DNA of 64,000 bases. It comes from Promethearchaeota archaeon (GTDB taxonomy: Archaea; Asgardarchaeota; Lokiarchaeia; Sigyniarchaeales; SOKP01). Under the pieces are notes generated by a model, which saw only the letters and a list, made by a program, of their open reading frames with translations, searched no databases and had not been told where the DNA came from. Every line of letters starts with the position of its first letter. Within the stretch, counting starts at the first letter, position 1. The position numbers were made by a program, and so were the translations under genes. Below, in pieces: positions 56,878 through 64,000 of this stretch. The DNA lies in contig JAHPZI010000022.1 in the NCBI GenBank assembly GCA_019058295.1, positions 216,816 to 280,815 of the forward strand. The letters are read 5' to 3'.

Positions 56878-57870
56878 TTACCTAAATATTTTTTTTTTAT
56901 CCTTTTTCAATAGTTTATTGATAGCTTTATTTAAATTTACTCTTTCAACTTTTATTTTAATAAATTCATTTTTAGCTTTAATATCTTTTTCTTCAGGTTT
57001 AATTAAAAGCCAAGGGATATTTACTAATGAAGGAATTCTAATATTAAAATCGTGTCCGTAAAATTTAATTGGGAGCAGAGTATGTATTTTATCACCAAAA
57101 GCTTCTCCATGATCTGCAGTGACAACCGTGGTGCCTGGTAATAATTCAATAAGTCTTTCTACAAAAGGCAATACCAATTTTAAATTTTTAATATAACCTT
57201 TTATTTGAAAATCATTTTTCAATAAACGAAATAGCCTAATTGCATATATTGAAAATGGACTTTTTTTGAAATTTGTATTGTAAAAATCTATTTGATTATT
57301 TATTTGAATCTTTTTTTTGATATTTTCTTTAAAATTCTCCTTTAAATCATCTCTGGAATATCCTATATAAGGAAAATGAGGTTGCATAAAGTGGATAATC
57401 AATCTTTTATTAGGGTAATTAATTAGAGCATTTAATGCATAATAATACATAGTTTCGGGTAACACGGTAAAATATTGAGGATCCCATCCCTCCTTCCATA
57501 CTGAAATTATCTTATGAACATTAGTTTTACAGTACATGTCGACATATGGAGTAGAAGTGAGATATACTATGTCATCATATCTCTTCTTTCTAAAACTTTT
57601 TAAAAGGAATTCAACGGTATGAGTCCCTATAGAAAACATTTTATGAAGTGTACCCTTTATTTTTCTTTTTATAAATAGACTTTTAAAAGCATCGTATCTA
57701 CAAGCATCTAAGATGATTAAATTATCCCATTCTTTATCCAGAAAATTAGATCCTTTATTTCTTCTATAGAGGAGCATATTAATTATCTTTCTTAAAAAAA
57801 TAAAATATGAATCAAATAGATTGTTAGCGGCTTTAATTTCTTTTATAATTTTAATGCTCTTAAAAATCAT
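56878..57870 (-). CDS. Alkaline-phosphatase-superfamily (sulfatase-like) protein, paralog 1
   Basis: This 330-residue protein resembles archaeal sulfatase-like proteins of glycan loci. Near residue 50 it has WDNLIILDACRYDAF, an Asp typical of the metal site. It continues with HFMQPHFPYIG and TVVTADHGEAFGDKIH near residue 260, a D-H motif of the alkaline-phosphatase superfamily, then YGHDFNIRIPSLVNIPWLL. The nucleophile may be a Thr in GTHT near 84. It could be a sulfatase, phosphotransferase or phosphodiesterase, and sequence alone cannot decide. A close paralog lies at 58606-59562. Transfer or removal of an anionic group on surface glycans is inferred. Confidence 0.78.
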   Translation of the reverse strand: MIFKSIKIIKEIKAANNLFDSYFIFLRKIINMLLYRRNKGSNFLDKEWDNLIILDACRYDAFKSLFIKRKIKGTLHKMFSIGTHTVEFLLKSFRKKRYDDIVYLTSTPYVDMYCKTNVHKIISVWKEGWDPQYFTVLPETMYYYALNALINYPNKRLIIHFMQPHFPYIGYSRDDLKENFKENIKKKIQINNQIDFYNTNFKKSPFSIYAIRLFRLLKNDFQIKGYIKNLKLVLPFVERLIELLPGTTVVTADHGEAFGDKIHTLLPIKFYGHDFNIRIPSLVNIPWLLIKPEEKDIKAKNEFIKIKVERVNLNKAINKLLKKDKKKIFR

Positions 57871-57907
57871 TTTTTAGTGCTATTTCCCCAATTCTACTTA
57901 AAATTAA

Positions 57908-58609
57908 TTAATCATGACCCAGATTCTCTAAAAATTTTTTTTTAAAAAGATATAATCTAAATTTTATCGCGGAAAGAACCATATTCAAATTTAAACTCTC
58001 ATTAGCAGATTTATCTATAATTCCCTTATATTTCCAAACTTTAGGATTACCTCGCGTCTTATACTCAAATTTTTGATAATTTAACATTTCGGGCTCAAAA
58101 TCTACACCAATAAATTTACATACATTTAAAAAAGTCTCTACTGGTTTTGAAACCATATCATTATACTTTACTTTTACATAATCAAAATTATTTATTATGT
58201 AATGCTTACATATAAAGAATCTTACTAAATTTTTAATAGGGAGTATAAAAGGCAACCCTTTCATTCTATAAAAAAGTCTCCACATAAAACTTCTTGTCAG
58301 AATGATGTATTTTGCCTTTTTACCTAAGGCTCTATTAATTAAAACAATTTGCTTTTTATGGTTATATCTGCTTGTTATTAAAAATTCTTTTTGAATTAAA
58401 AGCGCATTTAAATATTTTTGAAATCCTTGTGAAATTTTCCACTGAAGATTATATAAATTGGAAAGATATATTGGCCTAGCATTATCTTCATGTTCAACAT
58501 AAACTTTGGAATTTGAATTTAAAATGTAAGCCATAAGTGTTGAACCGGAACTTGGTAAACTTACCATAAAGAAATATGGATTTTTTTCTTTAGAATTTAT
58601 TAATTTCAC
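57908..58609 (-). CDS. Sulfotransferase-family protein
   Basis: This 233-residue protein has an N-terminal PAPS 5'-phosphosulfate loop-like segment, FMVSLPSSGSTLMAYILN, and a central RALGKKAKYIILTRSFMWRLFYR segment that could hold the 3'-phosphate binding Arg/Ser. The segment FLNVCKFIGVDFEPEML is typical of sulfotransferase C-terminal parts. It would move sulfate from PAPS to a glycan or lipid. It overlaps the upstream sulfatase-like gene by four bases, so the two are translationally linked. PAPS-synthesis genes are not in the window. Confidence 0.75.
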   Translation of the reverse strand: MKLINSKEKNPYFFMVSLPSSGSTLMAYILNSNSKVYVEHEDNARPIYLSNLYNLQWKISQGFQKYLNALLIQKEFLITSRYNHKKQIVLINRALGKKAKYIILTRSFMWRLFYRMKGLPFILPIKNLVRFFICKHYIINNFDYVKVKYNDMVSKPVETFLNVCKFIGVDFEPEMLNYQKFEYKTRGNPKVWKYKGIIDKSANESLNLNMVLSAIKFRLYLFKKKFLENLGHD

Positions 58610-59562
58610 CTAATATTTTTACTTTTTATAATTTTTTTCAATTTTTCTCTTTCAATCGCAATTTTAATAAACTCTTTTTTAAAGCTAACATCTTTTTCTT
58701 CAGGTTTGACTAAAAGCCAAGGAATTTCGACCAATGAGGGTATTCTAATATTTATATCATGGCCATAAAATTTAATTGGGAATAAATTATGCATTTTTTC
58801 TCCAAAAGCTTCTCCATGATCCGTAGAGACTGCTGTCTTACCAGGGAGGATTTCTATTAGTTTTTCAACAAAAGGGAGAACTAAATTTAGATTCTTTATA
58901 TATGCTTTAATTTGAAACTCATCTTTCAATATACCAAAGATTCTTAGGGTATATAATGAAAATAGAGATTTTTTAAACTTTTTGTCTAAAAAATATATTC
59001 CATCATTATTATCAATTTTTTTTTTCATTTCTTCTCTAACATTTCTCCTTAAATCTTTTATAGAATAACCTATATAGGGAAAATGGGGTTGCATGAAATG
59101 GATAATTAACCTTTTGTTAGGATAGTTAATAAGGGCTTCCATAGCATAATCGAACATCGATTCAGGAGTAACAGTAAGAAAATGTGGGTCCCAACCATAT
59201 TTCCAAACTGAAATTATTTTATGAAAATTATTTTTACAGTACATATTTACGTACGGTGTGGACGTAAGATATACGATATCATCATATTTCTTATTCTTAA
59301 AATTTTCTAATAGATATTCAATGGTATGTGCCCCTCTCGATATCTTTTTAAAAAGTTTCCCTTTAATTTTTCTTTTTAAGTAGAGTTTTCTAAAAATATC
59401 GTATCTACAACCATCTAAAATAATTAAATTATCCCAATCTTCATCAAGGATATAAAAACCATGATTTTTTCTGAAAAAAAATGTTTTAGCGAATTTTCTT
59501 ACTAATAGGTAATATAAATCAAATAATGTGTTATGTTCTTTAATGGCATTTATTAAATCCAT
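58606..59562 (-). CDS. Alkaline-phosphatase-superfamily (sulfatase-like) protein, paralog 2
   Basis: This 318-residue paralog of 56878-57870 has WDNLIILDGCRYDIF near residue 43, HFMQPHFPYIG, AVSTDHGEAFGEKMH near 250, and YGHDINIRIPSLVEIPWLL. The Cys-Asp context is shared, but DACRYD becomes DGCRYD. The paired paralogs flank the sulfotransferase gene. A 333-base gap before the next glycosyltransferase gene holds a broken glycosyltransferase fragment. Confidence 0.78.
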   Translation of the reverse strand: MDLINAIKEHNTLFDLYYLLVRKFAKTFFFRKNHGFYILDEDWDNLIILDGCRYDIFRKLYLKRKIKGKLFKKISRGAHTIEYLLENFKNKKYDDIVYLTSTPYVNMYCKNNFHKIISVWKYGWDPHFLTVTPESMFDYAMEALINYPNKRLIIHFMQPHFPYIGYSIKDLRRNVREEMKKKIDNNDGIYFLDKKFKKSLFSLYTLRIFGILKDEFQIKAYIKNLNLVLPFVEKLIEILPGKTAVSTDHGEAFGEKMHNLFPIKFYGHDINIRIPSLVEIPWLLVKPEEKDVSFKKEFIKIAIEREKLKKIIKSKNIR

Positions 59563-59768
59563 GATCTTGAAAAGTATTCCTTAGTAAAATACATATTATT
59601 ATAATGGATTACATTTATTTTAGATTTTAAGTTTAATTAAATTCTAATCAAATATATCGAATGTTAATTATTTGAAAAGATATCAAAAAGAAAAACCAAT
59701 CATTTGGAATAAAAAGATTAAATATATAAACATTTTTGAAGATTGGTGAAGATTGAATATTGCTTTTT
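59563..59768. other. Intergenic spacer, upstream part
   Basis: This is A/T-rich sequence upstream of the sulfatase-like paralog 2 start. I see no ORF above about 20 codons and no other signal here. It probably holds that gene's promoter. Confidence 0.5.
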
Positions 59769-59895
59769 TCACAGAAACCTTACACATTTATCCGTATCGT
59801 GTGTATATCTTATCGGTTTGTACCCAATTTCTTTATCTAGTTTGCCAGTCCAATCGATTAAGCTTATGTTCGAATGAGAACATATTGTTTTTATT
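59769..59895 (-). pseudogene. Broken glycosyltransferase-like fragment
   Basis: On the minus strand this reads SNISLIDWTGKLDKEIGYKP then IRYTHDTDKCVRFL and stops. That is clearly the PNTILIDWTDKLDKENGYK segment of the four glycosyltransferase paralogs (near residues 55-85). It lacks start, DxD region and C-terminus. It lies immediately downstream of paralog 3 and is probably the residue of a deleted or recombined copy. Confidence 0.8.
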
Positions 59896-60849
59896 TTAAA
59901 AGGAGTAAATCTTTTTTTTTTTCCTAAATTTTAAAAAAGATTTCAAACTTCTCCTAATTTTTCTATAAATTTTTGGTGATAGAATTGGTGAAACTAATTT
60001 TAAAATTTGAAAAAAAGGATAACTTATTTTAATTTGTCGAATATAGTCTCTAATTATGAGGGATTTACTTAAATTTGGATTATAATATTTTATTGTATTA
60101 AAATGCAAAATTTTTACTTTTTTATCATTATATCCCTCAATAATTCTATAAAAATTGTAAATCGGAATAGGAAAAGCTTTAATTTTAAATTCTGTATCAG
60201 ATATTTTTATGATCCCTGAATTATAATTGTTATTAAATATCTCCTTATTTCTATCTTTTATTAGAGTAACCAAAGAAGTTTGTTCCATTAAAAGTAGATC
60301 ACTTGTATTAATTTCATTTATCCATTCTTGAATAAATATCCGCATTGGTTTAGAATTTAATTTAAAAAAAATTACACCTGAATTAATTCCCCATTTCAAA
60401 TTGGAAAGCCCTTTCAAAATATTTTTACGAAAGCGAATAGTTAAACCTATATCGTAATTATCTTCAAATATTTCATCAATAGGATTTATTAATATTACAT
60501 CACCATCAAAAAAGATTAAATTTTCTTTAATTCTCTTAGCACAATCCAATATACAAAACGGTTTTTGATTATAGAGATATTCCATTTTTCTTTGAATCTT
60601 TATAAGCGTATCCCTATAGTACGTTTTTTTTATTTTTTTATACCCATGTTCTCTATCTAATTTATCCGCCCAGTCGATTAAGATCGTATTAGGATAAGTA
60701 TTAATTTTTTTTTTTTGAGAAAGTGTAAAGCCCCAATCATAGATAAAAAATTTTGAGGTTGGATAAAATTTTAATACTTGTTTTATTGAAACATTAATGA
60801 AAGGAAAGAAATTCTTATCTCCGATTGTTATGAAATTTATTTCTCTCAT
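59896..60849 (-). CDS. Glycosyltransferase-like protein, paralog 3 (DxD type)
   Basis: From the ATG at 60849 the protein has 317 residues. The upstream TTG would add five residues that no other paralog has. It shares INFITIGDKNFFPFINVSIK, IYDWGF, FFDGDVILINPIDEIF and IFIQEWINEI with the others. It differs most in the acceptor half, with NSGVIFFKLNS, a divergent GLSNLKWGI loop and NFYRIIEGYNDKK. It is the most diverged of the four paralogs, so its substrate specificity may differ. It lies beside the divergent radical SAM gene. Confidence 0.72.
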   Translation of the reverse strand: MREINFITIGDKNFFPFINVSIKQVLKFYPTSKFFIYDWGFTLSQKKKINTYPNTILIDWADKLDREHGYKKIKKTYYRDTLIKIQRKMEYLYNQKPFCILDCAKRIKENLIFFDGDVILINPIDEIFEDNYDIGLTIRFRKNILKGLSNLKWGINSGVIFFKLNSKPMRIFIQEWINEINTSDLLLMEQTSLVTLIKDRNKEIFNNNYNSGIIKISDTEFKIKAFPIPIYNFYRIIEGYNDKKVKILHFNTIKYYNPNLSKSLIIRDYIRQIKISYPFFQILKLVSPILSPKIYRKIRRSLKSFLKFRKKKKIYSF

Positions 60850-60979
60850 TAAAGAAAAGATCAAATTGGTAAGTTATTAAATATTATTAATAATAAATTT
60901 ATTAAGTATTACTTTAAAAATTTCTACAATCTATTAAAGAATAAGCTATTTTATCAATTAAATTTTACCAAATGTTTAT

Positions 60980-61852
60980 ATGAATGATCTACCGAAGGAA
61001 AACCAAAATTATGATGCTGGATTAGTTTGGATTCTTTCATATAATTGTAATTTAAATTGCTCCTATTGTTTTCAGGATTTTCTTATAAATAAAGGTCTTA
61101 TCTCTAAAAAAATCTCAAAAATAGATATTTCTGCTCTCCAAAAAACTCTTAGTGAAACAAATAAAATTTTCAAAATAGATTTAGGTGGAGGGGAACCATT
61201 TTTAATTCCAAATATTATTGAAGCGTGTAGTGAACTAACAAAAAATCACTTTATTTCTATTTTTACTAATTTAACCTCTGAAAAAGTTAAGGAATTTGTC
61301 GAGAAAATAAATCCTGAAAGAGTATCTCTGATTAATGCATCGTTGCATATAAAAGAATTAGAAAAACATAAATTGTTGGATAAATATATAAGTAATTTTC
61401 ATCTACTTAAAAAAAATGGATTCAATATAAAAGCAGTTGAAGTAGCAGATCCTCATATTATTAATGAAGTTAAAAAATACAAGAAATTTTTTAAAAAAAA
61501 AGGAATTTCATTAGAATTTATGCCCTTCGTTGGAAAATACAAAGGTAAAATCTATCCTGCTTCCTACACTGAGAAAGAACTTAAGGTTTTTGGTATAAAT
61601 AAAAAACAGATTGCTATGTATTACCAAAAAGGTAATTTCTGTCATGGTGGATATGACGTTGTTTTTGCTGATCCTAAAGGAGATTTATTTGGTTGTGCTT
61701 ATATAAAAAAAAAAATAGGAAATGTATATGAAAAAATTAGATTCAATGATAATATAAGTCGATGTCCTTTTGAGTTTTGTCCGTGTGGATTAGATAGTGA
61801 TCTTTATCTTTATAAAAAAGCAATAAGAGAGACTAAATCAACCAACTCTTAA
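60980..61852 (+). CDS. Radical SAM protein with C-terminal cysteine cluster
   Basis: This 290-residue enzyme has the radical SAM motif NCNLNCSYCFQDF (CxxxCxxC near residues 22-29), a GGGEP motif near 72-76 in LGGGEPFLIPN, and a C-terminal set of cysteines in GNFCHGGYD, GCAYIKKK, CPFEFCPCGLDSD that resembles an auxiliary-cluster (SPASM/twitch-like) domain. It has no obvious precursor peptide gene next to it. Neighbours are glycosyltransferases and a methyltransferase, so it might modify a glycan or a carrier. The strand is opposite to both flanking glycosyltransferase genes. Confidence 0.82.
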   Translation: MNDLPKENQNYDAGLVWILSYNCNLNCSYCFQDFLINKGLISKKISKIDISALQKTLSETNKIFKIDLGGGEPFLIPNIIEACSELTKNHFISIFTNLTSEKVKEFVEKINPERVSLINASLHIKELEKHKLLDKYISNFHLLKKNGFNIKAVEVADPHIINEVKKYKKFFKKKGISLEFMPFVGKYKGKIYPASYTEKELKVFGINKKQIAMYYQKGNFCHGGYDVVFADPKGDLFGCAYIKKKIGNVYEKIRFNDNISRCPFEFCPCGLDSDLYLYKKAIRETKSTNS

Positions 61853-61905
61853 AGTTTTATACTTTTATTAAAATAATTAATAACAATTCTACAAATAGAT
61901 TGCAT

Positions 61906-62934
61906 TCAATTAACTTTTTTGGGTTTTTTTTTAATATTTAGAATAATAGAGTAAAAAATCAATATGATCAATTTAAAATTAAATGGTCTTACTATTAGTT
62001 TAAACTTAAAAATAGATTTAAGATTCTCTTTAATTTTATTTTTAACTTTTGATGATAGAATTGGCAATATTAATTTTAAAATATGATGAATAGCATAACG
62101 TATTTTCATTTCTCGAATAAAATATCTAATTTTGATGGATTTACTTGGATTTTTTGGATTATAATGTTTCATTAATATAAAATGCAAAAATTTAACTTCT
62201 TTATCATTATACCATTTCCCAATCTGCATATAGTTGTATAATCTAGTAGGAAAAGTTTTAATTCTATATTCAAAATTAGCTAATTTTATTATTCCAATAT
62301 TATATTCTTTATATAATATTTTTCTATTTCTCTTTGTTATCAAATTAAATAAAGCGGTTTGTTCCATTATAAAAACTCCTTTATATGTTGTAATTTCATT
62401 TATCCATTCTTGAATAAATATTTGCATTGGATTAGAATTTAATTTAAAAAAAATGACTCCTGAATTAACGCTCCATATCCATCTATAATTTTGAGGGTCA
62501 ATAAGAAGTTTTGCTGAAATAGTTAAACCTATGTCGTAATTATCTTGAAATATTTCATCAATAGGATTTATTAATATAGCATCTCCATCAAAAAATATTA
62601 AATTTTCCTTAACTCTTTTCGCACAATCCAACATACAGAAAGGTTTTTGATTAAGGAGATAGTCTCTTTTTATTTTATAAACTCTTCGGGAAACTTTCCC
62701 TGCATAAGGTTTTCTTATCGTTTTATAACCATATTCTCTATCTAATTTATCAGTCCAATCAATTAAGATAGTATTAGGATAAGTACTAATTTTTTTTTTT
62801 TGAGAGGGTGTAAAGCCCCAATCATAGATAAATAATTTTGCCTTGGGATAAAATTTTAAAACTTGCTTTATGGAAAAATGAATGAAAGGAAAGAAATTCT
62901 TATCACCTATCGTTATGAAATTAATTTCCTTCAT
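61906..62934 (-). CDS. Glycosyltransferase-like protein, paralog 4 (DxD type)
   Basis: From the ATG at 62934 the protein has 342 residues; the longer TTG start adds nine residues absent from the other paralogs. The pattern is INFITIGDKNFFPFIHFSIK, IYDWGFTPSQKKKI, FFDGDAILINPIDEIF and IFIQEWINEI. A segment with NSGVIFFKLNS and GVFIMEQTALF matches paralogs 2 and 3 in turn. The C-terminal about 50 residues are hydrophobic (FKLIILIFYSIIL), unlike the Lys-rich tails of the other copies, so it may be membrane-associated. A shared stretch with paralog 2 near 62590-62655 again suggests recombination. Confidence 0.72.
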   Translation of the reverse strand: MKEINFITIGDKNFFPFIHFSIKQVLKFYPKAKLFIYDWGFTPSQKKKISTYPNTILIDWTDKLDREYGYKTIRKPYAGKVSRRVYKIKRDYLLNQKPFCMLDCAKRVKENLIFFDGDAILINPIDEIFQDNYDIGLTISAKLLIDPQNYRWIWSVNSGVIFFKLNSNPMQIFIQEWINEITTYKGVFIMEQTALFNLITKRNRKILYKEYNIGIIKLANFEYRIKTFPTRLYNYMQIGKWYNDKEVKFLHFILMKHYNPKNPSKSIKIRYFIREMKIRYAIHHILKLILPILSSKVKNKIKENLKSIFKFKLIVRPFNFKLIILIFYSIILNIKKKPKKVN

Positions 62935-63091
62935 TTTAAAAATATTATATTTAATAAGCAATTATTATATTAAATATCTTAATAAGGTTAATATAAAATT
63001 CATAAGTATGCTAAATAACTTACGTAAATCTATTATAATCAAAATCCGATGATTTTTTTTTTTAATTAAAATATAATCCCAAGTGCTATTT

Positions 63092-64000
63092 ATGAAACTG
63101 GATTATGATGAAGCTATAAAAAAGGAAACAGCCTTTTGGAATTTAAAATTTGCTAAAAATTATCATGCAATGGATCTTCACTTATCAAAAAGAAGTAAAA
63201 ATCCATTTTTTTTTTGGGAAGATCCAAAATTGGAGAAAATTTTAGTGGGTAAATATCAAAATCGTATTATATATCCTTTTACAAAAAAATCTTTAAAGAT
63301 TTTGGAATGTGGTTGTGGATTAGGAAAAATATCCTTAGAATTATGTAGACAAAATCATAATATCGATGCATATGATATTAGTAAAAAAGCTATTAAGTAT
63401 GCTAACCAATATTATCAATCTTTAAAAAAAAAATCTAATAATTTTGGCACAATAAATTATCAAGTTAGAGATTTAAATAAAATAATTCTTCCAGAAGAAG
63501 TTTATGATTTAATTATATGTCACGGTACAATGCATCACATTTTAAAATCAAAAAGATTAATTAAAGAGGCTTATAAATCATTAAAAAGAGGGGGAAAATT
63601 ACTTCTTCTTGAAGAGCTTGGTCAAAAATCTAGGTTAGTCAATATATTTGACGAAAAAATGCGTATCCTGCTTAATTATTTTTTAAGACCACGTAAATTT
63701 TATTATAAAATGTTAAAAATTTTAACACCACGTAAATTTCATAGAAAAATGGTAAAAATAATAGTATTTATTAGCTCGATTAAGCGTTTTAAAAAAAAAA
63801 AAACAGACCCCCTTCCTAAAGCCCCTTTTGAAGGGGTTACAGGGAGAGAGATGTGTACCTATTTTATAGAAATCTTTGGAAAAGAAAATGTAAAGATTGA
63901 AACAGCAAATGCTTTTGTTTGGAATTGGGCTGTTAAAATTCCTGCACCAAGTTTTATTAGATATCCTATAGCTCGTGTAATCAAACATTTTGATGATATT
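63092..64000 (+). CDS. SAM-dependent methyltransferase (truncated by window end)
   Basis: This ORF runs from ATG to the last base without a stop, so it is at least 303 codons long. The SAM-binding motif I is LKILECGCGLGKISLEL (residues about 68-84), followed by DAYDISKKAI and DLIICHGTMHHIL. These match class I methyltransferases, such as those acting on glycans, lipids or quinones. After about residue 185 (from LLNYF) the sequence turns basic and aromatic (repeated RPRKF and KKKK). It is probably part of the surface-glycan island. The true C-terminus is not visible. Confidence 0.85.
   Translation, partial: MKLDYDEAIKKETAFWNLKFAKNYHAMDLHLSKRSKNPFFFWEDPKLEKILVGKYQNRIIYPFTKKSLKILECGCGLGKISLELCRQNHNIDAYDISKKAIKYANQYYQSLKKKSNNFGTINYQVRDLNKIILPEEVYDLIICHGTMHHILKSKRLIKEAYKSLKRGGKLLLLEELGQKSRLVNIFDEKMRILLNYFLRPRKFYYKMLKILTPRKFHRKMVKIIVFISSIKRFKKKKTDPLPKAPFEGVTGREMCTYFIEIFGKENVKIETANAFVWNWAVKIPAPSFIRYPIARVIKHFDDI

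Noticed and set aside
54700..62961. Idea that the repeated glycosyltransferase genes are a mobile element
   Set aside because: No transposase, terminal inverted repeats or target-site duplications were seen; tandem duplication and gene conversion explain the pattern.
55835..63446. A 20-base A/T-rich word shared by the spacer near 55835 and the methyltransferase gene near 63427
   Set aside because: Very low complexity in an extremely AT-rich island; likely chance and not extended by flanking similarity.
63722..63988. Minus-strand ORF at the window end
   Set aside because: It is opposite the methyltransferase frame, which has a clear SAM motif and runs to the end of the window.

Overview
The window is AT-rich, gene-dense archaeal DNA, most likely from an Asgard archaeon of the Lokiarchaeia type. 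The sequence evidence is a Ras/Rab-like small GTPase next to prokaryotic metabolic genes, geranylgeranyl-reductase-family flavoproteins, an F420-type luciferase-like oxidoreductase, corrinoid methyl-transfer genes, poly-T gene ends, GGTGA/GGAGG ribosome binding sites within operons, and several GTG/TTG starts. The lineage is an inference from gene content; there is no rRNA in the window, and I saw no tRNA, CRISPR array or insertion sequence.

Region 1 (1-23.2 kb) is mainly acyl-CoA metabolism. It has two near-duplicate CaiC-like acyl-CoA ligases around a thiolase and a ferredoxin-nitroreductase fusion, a class III CoA-transferase, an enoyl-CoA hydratase, a VOC protein, a third acyl-CoA ligase and a 3-hydroxyacyl-CoA dehydrogenase. 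A GlcD-like flavoprotein and a CCG-domain iron-sulfur protein follow as a translationally coupled pair. Between these lie a kelch-like surface protein, two metallo-beta-lactamase-fold hydrolases (one alkylsulfatase-like), a GH4 glycosidase, a QueG-like iron-sulfur protein and a two-PAS protein.

Region 2 (23.4-36.6 kb) is mixed: an ECF transporter S component, the small GTPase, a nitroreductase, peptidase T, an MFS transporter, a geranylgeranyl-reductase-family flavoprotein, a coiled-coil/winged-helix protein, a phytoene-desaturase-like flavoprotein, an LLM oxidoreductase, an ACMSD-like amidohydrolase and a seven-repeat surface protein built like the kelch one.

Region 3 (35.5-46.2 kb) looks like lipid or acyl-CoA oxidation with dedicated electron carriers. 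A tightly packed minus-strand operon encodes GlcD-like, HdrD-like, GlcD-like and SCP2-like proteins, followed by a CrtC/AttH-like protein. Next come a FixC/FixX-like pair, an acyl-CoA dehydrogenase with an isovaleryl/long-chain-type catalytic Glu, and a fourth acyl-CoA ligase. No electron-transfer flavoprotein genes are present.

Region 4 (46.3-52.9 kb) is a corrinoid methyl-transfer module: three URO-D/MtaA-superfamily proteins, two DxHxxG corrinoid proteins and a phytoene-desaturase-like flavoprotein. No MtaB, MttB, MtbB or MtmB-type methyltransferase is present.

Region 5 (53.2-64 kb) is an even more AT-rich accessory island: a B12-binding radical SAM protein, four paralogous DxD glycosyltransferase-like genes plus a fifth broken copy, two paralogous alkaline-phosphatase-superfamily (sulfatase-like) proteins, a sulfotransferase-like protein, a second radical SAM protein and a methyltransferase cut by the window end. 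Duplication, a 212-bp perfectly identical tract between two glycosyltransferase genes and conserved A12 runs suggest a rapidly diversifying surface-glycan locus. This is the best candidate for an undescribed system here.
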